64,000 nucleotides of DNA from Lyngbya sp. HA4199-MV5 (GTDB taxonomy: Bacteria; Cyanobacteriota; Cyanobacteriia; Leptolyngbyales; Leptolyngbyaceae), in NCBI GenBank assembly GCA_019359375.1, contig JAHHHL010000008.1, positions 120,751 to 184,750 of the forward strand. Direction: 5' to 3'. Below are positions 32,867 through 41,835 of this stretch, piece after piece. Below the pieces are notes generated by a model that was not told where the DNA came from, did no database searches, and was given only the letters and a program-made list of their open reading frames with translations. Positions within the stretch are counted from its first letter, which is position 1. Each line of letters opens with the position of its first letter. The translations under genes and the position numbers were made by a program.

Positions 32867-34435
32867 ATGGCACGGCTGGCACTGCTGAGCGTATCGAATA
32901 AAACGGGACTGATCGAGTTAGCGCGCAGCCTGGTAGAAGAATTTGGGTTTGATATCATTAGCAGCGGTGGGACGGCTCAGGCGTTGAAAGAGGCAGGGCT
33001 ACCAGTGACGAAAGTTTCTGACTACACGGGATCGCCCGAAATCTTGGGTGGTCGGGTGAAAACGTTGCATCCTCGCATTCATGGTGGCATTCTAGTCCGC
33101 AAAAACTTGGCTGAAGATGTGGCAGATCTGGAGGCGCAGCAGATTCGCCCGATCGATCTGGTGGTTGTAAACCTCTATCCCTTTGAGCAAACCATTGCCA
33201 AGCCAGATGTAACGTTTGCAGAGGCGATCGAGCAAATCGACATCGGCGGACCTGCGATGGTGCGAGCGTCTGCCAAGAATCATGCTCATGTGACAATTCT
33301 CACCAATCCAAGCCAATACGACAGCTATTTGCAGGAATTGCGAAAAAACAATGGCACTACGTCTCTAGAGTTTCGGCAAACGGCAGCACTGCAAGCGTTT
33401 CAGCATACGGGGGGGTACGATCGGGCGATCGCGGCATATTTAGAAAAAGAGGCAGAGGGCAGAGGGCAGAGGGCAGAAGGGACGTTGCCGGATACGTATG
33501 CGTTAGCAGGAACACAGCTTCAGGCGTTGCGGTATGGCGAGAATCCGCATCAGCCAGCGACATGGTATCAAACGGGGGCAACCGCAACGGGATGGACAGC
33601 GGCGACTCAACTTCAGGGTAAGGAGTTGAGCTATAACAATCTGGTGGATCTGGAGGGGGCACGGCAGATTATGGCGGAGTTTGCGGATGCTCAGAGCGAT
33701 CCGGCAGCGGCGATCGTCAAACATACCAATCCCTGTGGTGCAGCGTTAGGGAACACATTAGTAGAAGCGTACCAAAAGGCGTTTGATGCTGATTCCACCT
33801 CAGCGTTTGGCGGCATTGTGGCGCTGAATCGCTCGATCGATACCGAAACGGCAACTGCGATGACCAAAACCTTTCTGGAGTGTGTGGTCGCTCCAGGCTG
33901 TGAACCAGAAGCCGCCGCCATCCTCAGCGCCAAGAAGAACCTTAGAGTTCTGGTACTCAAGGATTTGAGCCACGGTGCTACGGAGACGGTGAAGGCGATC
34001 GCGGGTGGGTTTCTCGCGCAAACAGCAGATGATCTTCCGGTTGATCCCAACCAGTGGAGAATTGCCACTGAGAAGCAACCCACCGACGCGCAGCTAGCAG
34101 AACTCCTGTTTGCCTGGAAGCTGTGTAAGCACGTCAAGTCGAATGCTATTGTCGTGACTCGCGATCGTGCCACGCTTGGAGTCGGTGCCGGACAAATGAA
34201 TCGCGTTGGCTCCGTAAAAATTGCTCTGGAACAAGCAGGCGAAAAAGCACAGGGAGCCGTCCTTGCCAGCGATGGCTTTTTCCCTTTTGATGATTCAGTA
34301 CGCACAGCAGCAGCGGCTGGGATTAGCGCGATCGTCCAACCCGGTGGCAGCCTCCGCGACCAGGATTCCATCAACGCCGCCAATGAACTGGGGCTTGTGA
34401 TGGTGCTAACAGGTGTAAGGCACTTTTTGCATTAA
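32867..34435 (+). CDS. purH: Bifunctional AICAR transformylase/IMP cyclohydrolase
   Basis: A 522-residue enzyme for the last two steps of de novo IMP synthesis. The cyclohydrolase (MGS-like) domain (~1-190) starts LALLSVSNKTGLIELARSL and has GGRVKTLHPRIHGGIL. The transformylase domain (~215-522) has LRYGENPHQPA, KHTNPCGAALG, DSTSAFGGIVALNR and the ending FPFDDSVRTAAAAG and VLTGVRHFLH. Residues ~195-205 (KEAEGRGQRAEG) are encoded by the GA-rich dispersed repeat (33447-33482), lengthening the interdomain linker. GGAG lies upstream of ATG. Confidence 0.95.
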   Translation: MARLALLSVSNKTGLIELARSLVEEFGFDIISSGGTAQALKEAGLPVTKVSDYTGSPEILGGRVKTLHPRIHGGILVRKNLAEDVADLEAQQIRPIDLVVVNLYPFEQTIAKPDVTFAEAIEQIDIGGPAMVRASAKNHAHVTILTNPSQYDSYLQELRKNNGTTSLEFRQTAALQAFQHTGGYDRAIAAYLEKEAEGRGQRAEGTLPDTYALAGTQLQALRYGENPHQPATWYQTGATATGWTAATQLQGKELSYNNLVDLEGARQIMAEFADAQSDPAAAIVKHTNPCGAALGNTLVEAYQKAFDADSTSAFGGIVALNRSIDTETATAMTKTFLECVVAPGCEPEAAAILSAKKNLRVLVLKDLSHGATETVKAIAGGFLAQTADDLPVDPNQWRIATEKQPTDAQLAELLFAWKLCKHVKSNAIVVTRDRATLGVGAGQMNRVGSVKIALEQAGEKAQGAVLASDGFFPFDDSVRTAAAAGISAIVQPGGSLRDQDSINAANELGLVMVLTGVRHFLH

Positions 34436-34526
34436 GCTTATCTGCTGGTGTCGAATGTCGTATATTCTTGTGCTTCCAGTATGACCAAAGTATAACTAAG
34501 ACGTAGAGCTTATACTCGAAGTCGCA

Positions 34527-34763
34527 ATGAAAACGGCAATTTCGCTCCCAGATTCAGTTTTTGAAGAGGCAGAAGTGCTTGCCCAACAGCTAGGGTTGTC
34601 GCGCAGTGAGCTTTATACAAAAGCGTTACAGGCATATTTGCAAAGGTATAACCGCGAGCAAATCTTGCTCAAGTTGAACCAGGTTTACTCTACAGAATCC
34701 TCCGAACTTGATCCGGTGATGGCAAGGATGCAATTTACGTCTTTGCCTCGTGAGGATTGGTAA
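34527..34763 (+). CDS. Ribbon-helix-helix antitoxin of a MazF pair
   Basis: A 78-residue protein: MKTAISLPDSVFEEAEVLA is the N-terminal beta-strand plus helix of CopG/MazE-like RHH antitoxins, LGLSRSELYTKALQAYL the second helix. The C-terminal half is charged and would wrap the toxin. RHH antitoxins usually also repress their own operon. Its TAA overlaps the ATG of the toxin by one base. Confidence 0.88.
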   Translation: MKTAISLPDSVFEEAEVLAQQLGLSRSELYTKALQAYLQRYNREQILLKLNQVYSTESSELDPVMARMQFTSLPREDW

Positions 34764-35101
34764 TGCATCGGGGAGAAATTTGGTGGGCGAATTTACCCGA
34801 TCCAGTCGGCTCGGAACCTGGTTATCGCCGTCCCGTTTTGGTGATTCAAGATGACACCTTCACTCAGAGCCGTATTCGCACGATCGTGGTCGTCATCATC
34901 ACCTCAAACCTTCAGTTAGCAGAAGCACCAGGGAATGTTTTGTTACCTCGCGGGATATCGAGTTTATCGAGAGATTCTGTTGCAAACGTCTCCCAGATTT
35001 TTACGGTTGATAAAACATTCTTGATTGAACGGGTTGGTTCGTTACCAGACTACTTACAGGAAGAGGTAGATGAGGGTTTACGAACCGTTTTGTATCTCTA
35101 A
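34763..35101 (+). CDS. mazF: MazF/PemK-family endoribonuclease toxin
   Basis: A 112-residue MazF-fold toxin. It starts MHRGEIWWANLPDPVGSEPG, then YRRPVLVIQDD, IVVVIITSN and NVSQIFTVDKTFL, all family motifs. It cuts single-stranded mRNA at short sequences. ATG at 34763 overlaps the antitoxin stop (TAATG), with GAGG eight bases upstream. It is the second gene of a two-gene operon beside purH. Confidence 0.92.
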   Translation: MHRGEIWWANLPDPVGSEPGYRRPVLVIQDDTFTQSRIRTIVVVIITSNLQLAEAPGNVLLPRGISSLSRDSVANVSQIFTVDKTFLIERVGSLPDYLQEEVDEGLRTVLYL

Positions 35102-35260
35102 CAATGCCAGTTGACAGGTCACTGTACCGAAACGCCGTGAGTGTGTTGCCTGAGTGTCAATGATTATCTACATCTAGTGAGCTTGGTCGTTGGGCTGCTT
35201 CATATCTTGGTGAGGACTGTACATCCAGGTTATCTATTGGTGTTTAGATAGAGTGGGTGC

Positions 35261-35294
35261 GTTAGAATCCTGTCTAGTACGGCAGAATTCTAAC
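35261..35294. promoter_or_regulatory. Long hairpin in the leader of the HEPN-protein gene
   Basis: GTTAGAATCCTG and CAGAATTCTAAC form 12-base arms with one mismatch around a 10-base loop. It ends 21 bases before the ATG at 35316. It could be an operator for a dimer, a translation-blocking RNA hairpin, or the end of a mobile insertion. Confidence 0.5.
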
Positions 35295-35315
35295 GAGGGC
35301 TGAGGCAGAGCTTTG

Positions 35316-36725
35316 ATGAAGATGAATGAGCACGCAAAGTTAGGCAGACAAGCTGAACTTTCAGAATCAGAGCTTGAAAGCCTAAAACATGGTTTGTGGG
35401 AGATTGATTGCCCGCAGGTAACTGTTAAAAGTCGATCGTCTCTAAATCCATGTACATTTAACGGTTCTGGTTTTCTCAAGCAAGTATTTAGCCATCAACT
35501 TATCTTTAAGTTCTATGTAAACGCTCAAGAATATAGTCGAATAAACAGAAATCTTCAGCTAGGAGAAACAATCCCAGACGAAGCCTATTACGATCTGGCT
35601 GCTCTAGATTACAAAGGAAGATTATGGCGTTGTGAACGAATACTCATTGATATTAATAGGTCTGCTTCAAGAGAATTTATTATTCAAGGAAGTATCCCAA
35701 AGATTATTTGTGAAGGAGAAATTCCAGAGTACGTAGGGTGCAAAGGAAGTACGCTGGAAATAAGAGTGTTTGATGACATAAATATTCCTTGCAACGAAAG
35801 AACACTAACTAAAAAGTCGATTGCAAGAGGGGTGCAATCCTCTAAATCCATATCTCGCAATATTTGGAAATTTAAGTGCTGTAAGCTTAATTTTCTCTTA
35901 GTCAAAGAAGACAAGAAACTTCTGATTATTAATGTGATCTCTAGTGAAGAGAAGATTTCAGAGTATCTTAGAGAGTGTATTCTTGAAACATTGCAGTTTA
36001 TCTTAGGATATCCAATTAATTGGGCGGTTTCTTACAAGCGGATTGGTTATACAACAGAAGTAACTTTGTGCAGTCCTAGACAACGTTTAGCTAGTTCTCG
36101 TTTTCAGCCTCCCTTTATACTTGGTGGTTATTTCATTAATGAAGCTCAGGTTTTTCGTCGTCTTTTCGCAAAATATCTTCAACATATTATTAACTACGAT
36201 CAACCTCTGCATCCACTCTGGGCGCAACTTAATGCGATATATGATGCTAGTAGTGGAATGTTTATTGATGCTCATGCATTAACTTTAACAGTTGCGATTG
36301 AGAGTATCGTCTCAGGCGAATTCTCTCATCTTGGCAAGTTAACCAAGAAAGAGGAAGAAGCCGTCCAAAAAGCTGTGGAATACGTAGAGGGCTGGAACGA
36401 CAATACAGGAATTAAAGAGCGTGTCAAAGGCTCTATTAATGCAATGCTTCAGCCTCGCGTTGGGGACAAAATGAAAGCTTTAGAGAAAGCTGGCGCTATA
36501 ACGAAAACACAAGCAAAGGCTTGGCAAAACCTTCGTAATAAAAGTGCTCATTCTTACCAAACGCACAACTCAAAAAACTCCAAATTTGTTGAACTCATTT
36601 TTCAGATGAATGTTCTTTTTTATCACCTTATTTTCTATGCTATTGGCTATAAGGGATCTTACATGGATGTTAGTGAACTTGGCTTTCCAATTAAGCAGTA
36701 TCCGTCTTGTAAAAATACGGAATAG
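35316..36725 (+). CDS. AT-rich protein with C-terminal HEPN-like RX4H motif (putative ApeA-type defence protein)
   Basis: A 469-residue soluble protein. The N-terminal ~300 residues are mixed alpha/beta with no motif I can name. The C-terminal ~170 residues are helical and end with AWQNLRNKSAHSY near 410-422, where RNKSAH fits the RX4H ribonuclease motif of HEPN domains. The order (beta-rich N-terminal domain, then HEPN near the end) resembles ApeA-like anti-phage proteins. Codon use is markedly AT-rich compared with neighbours, suggesting acquisition. It lies 215 bp behind mazF. TTG at 35313 could add one residue. Confidence 0.6.
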   Translation: MKMNEHAKLGRQAELSESELESLKHGLWEIDCPQVTVKSRSSLNPCTFNGSGFLKQVFSHQLIFKFYVNAQEYSRINRNLQLGETIPDEAYYDLAALDYKGRLWRCERILIDINRSASREFIIQGSIPKIICEGEIPEYVGCKGSTLEIRVFDDINIPCNERTLTKKSIARGVQSSKSISRNIWKFKCCKLNFLLVKEDKKLLIINVISSEEKISEYLRECILETLQFILGYPINWAVSYKRIGYTTEVTLCSPRQRLASSRFQPPFILGGYFINEAQVFRRLFAKYLQHIINYDQPLHPLWAQLNAIYDASSGMFIDAHALTLTVAIESIVSGEFSHLGKLTKKEEEAVQKAVEYVEGWNDNTGIKERVKGSINAMLQPRVGDKMKALEKAGAITKTQAKAWQNLRNKSAHSYQTHNSKNSKFVELIFQMNVLFYHLIFYAIGYKGSYMDVSELGFPIKQYPSCKNTE

Positions 36726-36871
36726 TTGCAGCAGCAGCCCAACATCCCCCTTGCAGCGGGATCTCGGTGGTAACGCAAAGTTTGCTAGCCACTGTTGAAG
36801 GGGAACGTTACCCTTTGGTCTCTCACGTCTCTATGCTAACTTTTATGAAGTCCTTTTAATCTTCTCATTCT

Positions 36872-37342
36872 ATGAACCCTGCAACCCCTGATCCGATCGT
36901 TGTTTGGAGCCAGTTTTTTCACCCTGCCCTGATGTGGCTTTTGTTTGCGCTAACCATCTACGCCTTGTATCTCGGACTCAAAGTGCGCCGTGTGCGATCG
37001 GCTGAAGGGGAAGAGAAAAAAGAACTCATCAAAGGCAAATTTAACGATAAACACTTTCAGATTGGTTCGCTGGTGCTGGCGTTGATGGTCGTAGGGTCGA
37101 TCGGCGGGATGGTCGTCACCTATCTCAACAACGGCAAACTGTTTGTGGGGTCTCATCTGCTGGCAGGCTTGGGCATGACGGGGATGATTGCAGTTTCGGC
37201 TTCGCTCTCGCCCTTGATGCAGAAAGGCGTAGACTGGGCGCGCTCTACTCATATTTTGCTGAATGTGGTGCTTTTGGGACTGTTTGGCTGGCAAGCATGG
37301 ACAGGCATTGAGATCGTGCTGCGGATTATTAGCAAGCTCTAG
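36872..37342 (+). CDS. DUF4079 family membrane protein
   Basis: A 156-residue membrane protein with four hydrophobic segments (about 10-35, 63-85, 92-112 and 126-148). HPALMWLLFALTIYALYLG, HFQIGSLVLALMVVGSIGG and HILLNVVLLGLFGWQAWTG are regularly spaced with His residues near the membrane edge, the look of the cyanobacterial DUF4079 family (cytochrome-b561-like topology). Function unknown. Its end overlaps the convergent phosphatase gene by four bases. Confidence 0.8.
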   Translation: MNPATPDPIVVWSQFFHPALMWLLFALTIYALYLGLKVRRVRSAEGEEKKELIKGKFNDKHFQIGSLVLALMVVGSIGGMVVTYLNNGKLFVGSHLLAGLGMTGMIAVSASLSPLMQKGVDWARSTHILLNVVLLGLFGWQAWTGIEIVLRIISKL

Positions 37343-37977
37343 GGCGTTGGGAGTTGCCCAATCACTTCAACGGTTTGTCCCTTTGCCCGCAGCACAACAG
37401 ACTCTCCAGACGCGGGCACTGCATTGGTAAGCGCCGTAATATTGACTTGATGCGTGACTAGAATTGTGACACCTTGAGCGGTACGGCTTGCCACAATGAG
37501 GCGGCGTACCGCTTCGGTTTGTTGGGCTTTGGTGCTGGCATTGTTAAAGAAAGAATTGAGCGGCGGGAATGCCTCTACGGGCTTGAGGTTAAGTAGCTTT
37601 GCCGTTTCCATGCAGCGACACCACTGGCTCGATCGCACACTGGCAATGGGAATGTTGCGATCGCGAAACGCCTTCCCGATGCGAATAGCCTGCTGCCGTC
37701 CAGCGGCGGACAAATTGCGCTGAGTCGAGCAATCGTTGAGCCGAAACCCATCGGGATCGCCCACACCAGGGGCAAGCGCATGACGCATCACCACCACATA
37801 GCCATCGCCCTGCTGGAGCTGTGTCCACAGAGAAGGGGTTTGCGCTGGACGAGCGGGTGCTGCACTGGAGCGATCGCCCTGAGAACGAGTCACGCAAGCG
37901 GTACCCCACCACGCCACCGCACTGATCGCTAAAATAAGCAGGACTCGCTTTATGTCGGTAGGTTTTTTAGGCTGCAT
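37339..37977 (-). CDS. Exported histidine-phosphatase family protein
   Basis: A 212-residue protein. An N-terminal hydrophobic segment (VLLILAISAVAWWGTAC) ends in a Cys and could be a lipoprotein signal. YVVVMRHALAPG (about 60-71) holds the RHA/RHG catalytic histidine of the phosphoglycerate-mutase/histidine-phosphatase superfamily; SSQWCRCMETAKLL follows; TILVTHQVNITALTN has the second catalytic His near 173. Substrate unknown, probably periplasmic. The gene is convergent with DUF4079. Confidence 0.8.
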   Translation of the reverse strand: MQPKKPTDIKRVLLILAISAVAWWGTACVTRSQGDRSSAAPARPAQTPSLWTQLQQGDGYVVVMRHALAPGVGDPDGFRLNDCSTQRNLSAAGRQQAIRIGKAFRDRNIPIASVRSSQWCRCMETAKLLNLKPVEAFPPLNSFFNNASTKAQQTEAVRRLIVASRTAQGVTILVTHQVNITALTNAVPASGESVVLRAKGQTVEVIGQLPTP

Positions 37978-38012
37978 GAGTGAGGTTAACTGAACGTAAG
38001 CGTCAATCTGCC

Positions 38013-38684
38013 ATGACTACAAGTTCTCAGCTAGAAGAGTCGATCGATTACGCCGTGGCGATCGCGGCTCTTTCACAAGCTGATCCTATTTTGGCAGCGC
38101 TGATAGCAAACGTTGGTGCCTGTACCTTAAGCTTGGGACGGCAAAAGGGCGATTTGCTGTATTGCCTGTGCGAATCCATTCTCTATCAACAGTTGTCAGG
38201 GAAAGCTGCCGCCGCGATCCATCGTCGCTTTTTGGCACTGTATCCCGATCGAGACTTTCCAACTGCCACCGATTTGCTCAGCACACTGGATGACGACTTG
38301 CGGGGCACAGGCATTTCACGTCCCAAGATTGTCTACTTGAAAGATCTGGCGCAGAAAATGCTGGACGGTTTGCCCACAATGGCTGAGCTAGAAGGGATGG
38401 ACGATGAGACGATCGTGCAAACGCTCCTTCCCATCAAAGGAGTCGGTCGCTGGACGGTGCAAATGCTGCTCATCTTTCGGCTCCACCGCTGGGATGTGCT
38501 GCCTGTGGATGATCTCGGCATTCGCTCTGGCATTCGTCGTACCTATAGATTGGCCGAACTGCCGGATAAGAAAACCGTTGAACGCATCGGTCTACCGTGG
38601 AAACCTTACCGCACGATCGCGTCCTGGTATCTCTGGCGCAGTCTGGATATGAAGACTCCTGAAAGTACCGTGCCTGTAGTTTAA
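38013..38684 (+). CDS. DNA-3-methyladenine glycosylase (AlkA-like, HhH-GPD)
   Basis: A 223-residue HhH-GPD DNA glycosylase. LCESILYQQLSGKAAAAIHRRF (about 50-71) is the family's first helical block. LLPIKGVGRWTVQMLLIF (about 131-148) is the helix-hairpin-helix, and LPVDDLGIRSGI supplies the catalytic Asp near 159. It removes alkylated bases at the start of base-excision repair. ATG at 38013 is chosen; a GTG at 37980 would overlap the divergent gene start. Confidence 0.9.
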   Translation: MTTSSQLEESIDYAVAIAALSQADPILAALIANVGACTLSLGRQKGDLLYCLCESILYQQLSGKAAAAIHRRFLALYPDRDFPTATDLLSTLDDDLRGTGISRPKIVYLKDLAQKMLDGLPTMAELEGMDDETIVQTLLPIKGVGRWTVQMLLIFRLHRWDVLPVDDLGIRSGIRRTYRLAELPDKKTVERIGLPWKPYRTIASWYLWRSLDMKTPESTVPVV

Positions 38685-38712
38685 GCACGAACAGACAAGG
38701 CTCAAACCATAG

Positions 38713-39300
38713 CTACAGGCTTTTACGAGCAGTGGCTTTGCACGTTGACAAGATGCGTCGATCGCCCGCGCTCAATTGCTTAATGGGGTAATAGCCTTCT
38801 AGTCCGATCGGAGTCGCATCTGGTTGCGTAGACGCAGAAGCCCCACCCGTTTGCAGCGCCACTGCGTAGGGATAGCTGGCTTGCTCGTAGCTATTCACCA
38901 CTGTTAACGCTAACTTCTGCGTTTGCACGGTGCCATGCACACAGTCAAAAGACGAGCGAGGCATGTAAAACGCTCCCGTGACATTGCCTTGCTTCACTGC
39001 AAACACTAGATACGTGGCACCCAGTTGCCCAGCTTTTGGAGCCTGTCCGTAAAGATAGTCGCCGTCGGGCAGTGAGGCGATCGCGCTTTGGTTTGCACCC
39101 TGGCTTTTGTCTACACTCTGGCTACTGGACGGTTGAGCAATAGGGGCTTCGCTGCCATGAGCAGGAACATGAGACAACCCTTGCATCGCCAAACTGAGTG
39201 CACAGGTGAGTGCAACACCCGTCAGCCATTTCTCAACGTGACGCGAGAAGAAGGAGGATGGAGCGGTGGTAGAAGCTGCTGAAGTGAATTGAGCTGACAT
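38713..39300 (-). CDS. Secreted conserved hypothetical protein
   Basis: A 195-residue protein with a signal-like hydrophobic segment at ~25-42 (WLTGVALTCALSLAMQGL) and AHG just behind it. A Ser/Gln-rich linker follows, then a compact domain with LPDGDYLYGQAPKAGQLGATYLVF, FYMPRSSFDCVHG and an ending with a second Cys (ILSTCKATARKSL); the two Cys could pair. Family not recognised; it looks like a cyanobacterial exported protein. Confidence 0.6.
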   Translation of the reverse strand: MSAQFTSAASTTAPSSFFSRHVEKWLTGVALTCALSLAMQGLSHVPAHGSEAPIAQPSSSQSVDKSQGANQSAIASLPDGDYLYGQAPKAGQLGATYLVFAVKQGNVTGAFYMPRSSFDCVHGTVQTQKLALTVVNSYEQASYPYAVALQTGGASASTQPDATPIGLEGYYPIKQLSAGDRRILSTCKATARKSL

Positions 39301-39629
39301 AGTGTTTCGGGGGGCTTGCGATAGGAGTAATATCAGGCTTTTTCAGGCATCAGCAGGTGATAGGAAGCGCCCCTGAGTGGTGATTTTGACGGCGCGATCG
39401 CGTGACTGAAACCACATAACTCTGTGACACGAATTACATTAGGATCTGTCGAATGCCTTCAAACCGTTCCCAGACATCTGCTTGAAGACGTTAAGAGACA
39501 CATGCGAACGGTTCAAAACACGGTTTCAAAGCACGAAAAAGCGGGACAAGTCAGTTGACCAATCCCGCCTCAAAAGGTTTAACTTAGCCAAATATGCTTA
39601 AAACATAAATTGGCTTGAAGCGATCGCGC
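39301..39629. other. Intergenic region between a secreted protein gene and hspA
   Basis: This 329-bp gap has no gene. It contains a hairpin terminator for hspA (39536-39568) and the sequence before the minus-strand gene at 38713-39300. Nothing else stands out. Confidence 0.5.
39536..39568 (-). terminator. Rho-independent terminator downstream of hspA
   Basis: On the minus strand GCGGGA, a 16-base loop and TCCCGC are followed by TTTTTC. It lies about 60 bases after the hspA stop. Confidence 0.7.
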
Positions 39630-40106
39630 TTAGTTATGGCTGCTGGCTTCGAGCGTTTGAGCAGGTTGCTCCGTTCCCGCCAGGTTGATTTTGACGGCTT
39701 TGTTCCGCACTTCTTCAACCTTTGGCAAGGTCAGGCTGAGAATGCCATCCTTGTAAGCGGCTTCAACGCGATCGTTTTGCACCGCGACTGGTAGCGGAAT
39801 CACCCGCTGAAACTTTCCGTAACGGAACTCGGAGCGGAAGAACCCATCCTTTTCGGTCTTCTCTTGGTGACGATGCTCACCCGCTAGGGAAACCGCTTCT
39901 CTAGTAACTTGAATATCGAGATCTTTAGCCTCCAAGCCAGGAAGCTGTGCCCGTAGCACCAGGGTATCGCCGTTGTCTTTCAACTCAACAGCGGGAGTCC
40001 AGGATGCTTCGCTGTTGGAGGTTTGGGTCAGTTCATCAAACACATTGTCCATCTGACGACGCAGGGATTCGATTTCACGCCAGGGTTGCCAGTAACGAAC
40101 TAACAT
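39630..40106 (-). CDS. hspA: Small heat shock protein (Hsp20/alpha-crystallin)
   Basis: A 158-residue ATP-independent chaperone. WQPWREIESLRRQMDNVFDEL opens the N-terminal arm. The alpha-crystallin domain (~40-130) has WTPAVELKDNGDTLVLRAQL, LPGLEAKDLDIQV, FFRSEFRYGKFQRVIPLP and AAYKDGILSLTLPK. ATG at 40106 is set by AAGGAGA at good spacing; the longer frame lacks similarity. In cyanobacteria this protein protects thylakoids and phycobilisomes during heat stress. Confidence 0.93.
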   Translation of the reverse strand: MLVRYWQPWREIESLRRQMDNVFDELTQTSNSEASWTPAVELKDNGDTLVLRAQLPGLEAKDLDIQVTREAVSLAGEHRHQEKTEKDGFFRSEFRYGKFQRVIPLPVAVQNDRVEAAYKDGILSLTLPKVEEVRNKAVKINLAGTEQPAQTLEASSHN

Positions 40107-40234
40107 ATGCCTATCTCCTTTTGGATCAAGAACGATTGTTGGAACACTTTTATGGTGCCGCGATCGCGCCTGAAACGCAGTCAGGTAAACCGTACCAGTC
40201 AGGTTCAGCTTTCCCAATAAGGCGCAGGGTATGG

Positions 40235-40390
40235 GGTGTCGGGGAGGAGAGGAGTGAGGAGTGAGGAGTGAAGAGTTGATTGAGCAGTCAGCAGTCAGCT
40301 TTTTAGCCTTTAGCCTTTAGCCTTCATCCTTTATCTTTTTCCCCTCTGCCGTCTGCCCTCTGCCGTCTGCCCTCTGCCCTCCGCCCTCCG
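40235..40390. repeat. Intergenic modular repeat
   Basis: GGAGTGAGGAGTGAGGAGTG is followed by AGAGTTGATTGAGCAGTCAG, TTTTTAGCCTTTAGCC, TTCATCCTTTATC and then CCCTCTGCCGTCTGCCCTC. It is the same module order as at 375-635. Confidence 0.75.
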
Positions 40391-41692
40391 CTATTCCGCA
40401 ACCGTATGGGGTTGAGCTTTAAGTTGCGATCGAATTAATGGACTCTTAGGAGCCAGAAAAAAGCCAATCAGGCTGGCGAACAGGATGGGCGTAAACGGAC
40501 TGACTGCCGCTAATTTTGCTAATAGCAGGGTGGTACTGACGGGTGTACGGGTCACAGACGCATTCAACGCTGCCATCGTGCAGAGCATGGCTAAGGCTGG
40601 GTGCACGCCAGGGACGATGAGCGCGATCGCCTTGCCCACACAAGCCCCCGTGAAAAAGAGCGGAATAATAAAGCCACCGCGCCATCCTCCCGTCACTGTC
40701 AGACTGATCGTTGCCATTTTTGCAGCCGCTAATGCCAGCAATGCCCAGGCTGCGGTATCTGCATGAATCACCTGATTTAATTCTTCGTGCCCAAAGTAGC
40801 GCGTTAAGGGAAAGAGCCATGCCATCGTGCCTAGCCCTAATCCTGTCACCGTTGTTTGTACGTATACAGGTCCGGGAATCCGGCTCAAAAGGCGATCGCA
40901 CCCTCGAAACAGAGCAATAAACAACCATCCCAAGGCTGCACCGATCGCGCCATAAAACACTGCCAGCGCAAAGTCATCGATATTGTTGATGTGATACTGG
41001 GGAAATTCCCAAGTTGGTGCAATGCCCAGATGCGTGATGAGGGCAAACACTAGATAGCTGGCGCAACTTGCAACGATCGCAGGCATCAGTGCTTCGTAAT
41101 ATTCGAGAACGTGCTGGTGATGCAGAATCTCTAGCGCAAAGATGGCTCCTCCCAACGGCGCGCCAAAGAGAGCGGTAAATCCTGCTGCCATCCCCGCCAA
41201 ACTGAGCGATCGCAGATCTTCGCCCTGAAGCTTGAGGCGATCGGCTGCCCAGGTGCCAAAGGAACCTGTCACCTGCACCAACGGCGCTTCAGGTCCAGCG
41301 CTGCCGCCTGCCGCAATGCTAAGCAGCGAACTCATCAGCATGGATAGATTTTTGCTGGCATCCAGCCGTCCACCCTGGAAGTGAATGTTATCGACAATCA
41401 GCGCTATTTCACCAGGGTTTCCCAGGAAATGCAGCACCAGACCGCTCAACAAGCCTGCTAACGGCATCACAACCATCAGGCTTGGTCCTTCAAACTGCCG
41501 CAAGCCATGCGTTAGCCACTCTAAAACGTTCCAATATATGCCAGCGAAGAGACCACATATGAGACCAACCACAAGCCAACGCAGCACCCAGCGAGAGAGT
41601 GTCAGGGGATTGCGTCCCATGAGGTTGCTAAGTCTATAAAGACTAAAGGAAAACCGTTGAGATCGAGGAAGAGAGGGCTTTTCAGGAGGCAT
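40391..41692 (-). CDS. CLC-family chloride channel or antiporter
   Basis: A ~433-residue membrane protein with the CLC inverted-repeat fold. AAGGSAGPEAPLVQVTGSFG (about 141-160) is the selectivity segment, and GGWRGGFIIPLFFTGACVG (about 325-343) holds the second GxFxP motif. FGAPLGGAIFALEI is also conserved. The position normally occupied by the gating Glu (GREGP) is Ala here (GSAGP), with Glu two residues later, as in a divergent bacterial subgroup. The start is uncertain: 41692 and 41620 are alternatives and 41743 is also open. It is divergent from the HDAC-like gene. Confidence 0.85.
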   Translation of the reverse strand: MPPEKPSLPRSQRFSFSLYRLSNLMGRNPLTLSRWVLRWLVVGLICGLFAGIYWNVLEWLTHGLRQFEGPSLMVVMPLAGLLSGLVLHFLGNPGEIALIVDNIHFQGGRLDASKNLSMLMSSLLSIAAGGSAGPEAPLVQVTGSFGTWAADRLKLQGEDLRSLSLAGMAAGFTALFGAPLGGAIFALEILHHQHVLEYYEALMPAIVASCASYLVFALITHLGIAPTWEFPQYHINNIDDFALAVFYGAIGAALGWLFIALFRGCDRLLSRIPGPVYVQTTVTGLGLGTMAWLFPLTRYFGHEELNQVIHADTAAWALLALAAAKMATISLTVTGGWRGGFIIPLFFTGACVGKAIALIVPGVHPALAMLCTMAALNASVTRTPVSTTLLLAKLAAVSPFTPILFASLIGFFLAPKSPLIRSQLKAQPHTVAE

Positions 41693-41835
41693 CACGCATG
41701 TCGTCGTCACAAGTCTAGAGATTGTAAACTGAAGCGCTACCATCCGTCATGACACAGGCGACAGAAATGGCGTTGTCTCATCTCCACTCCCTATCAGTGC
41801 CCTACAATCAAAGCATCGCCAGCTTTTGCACCATC

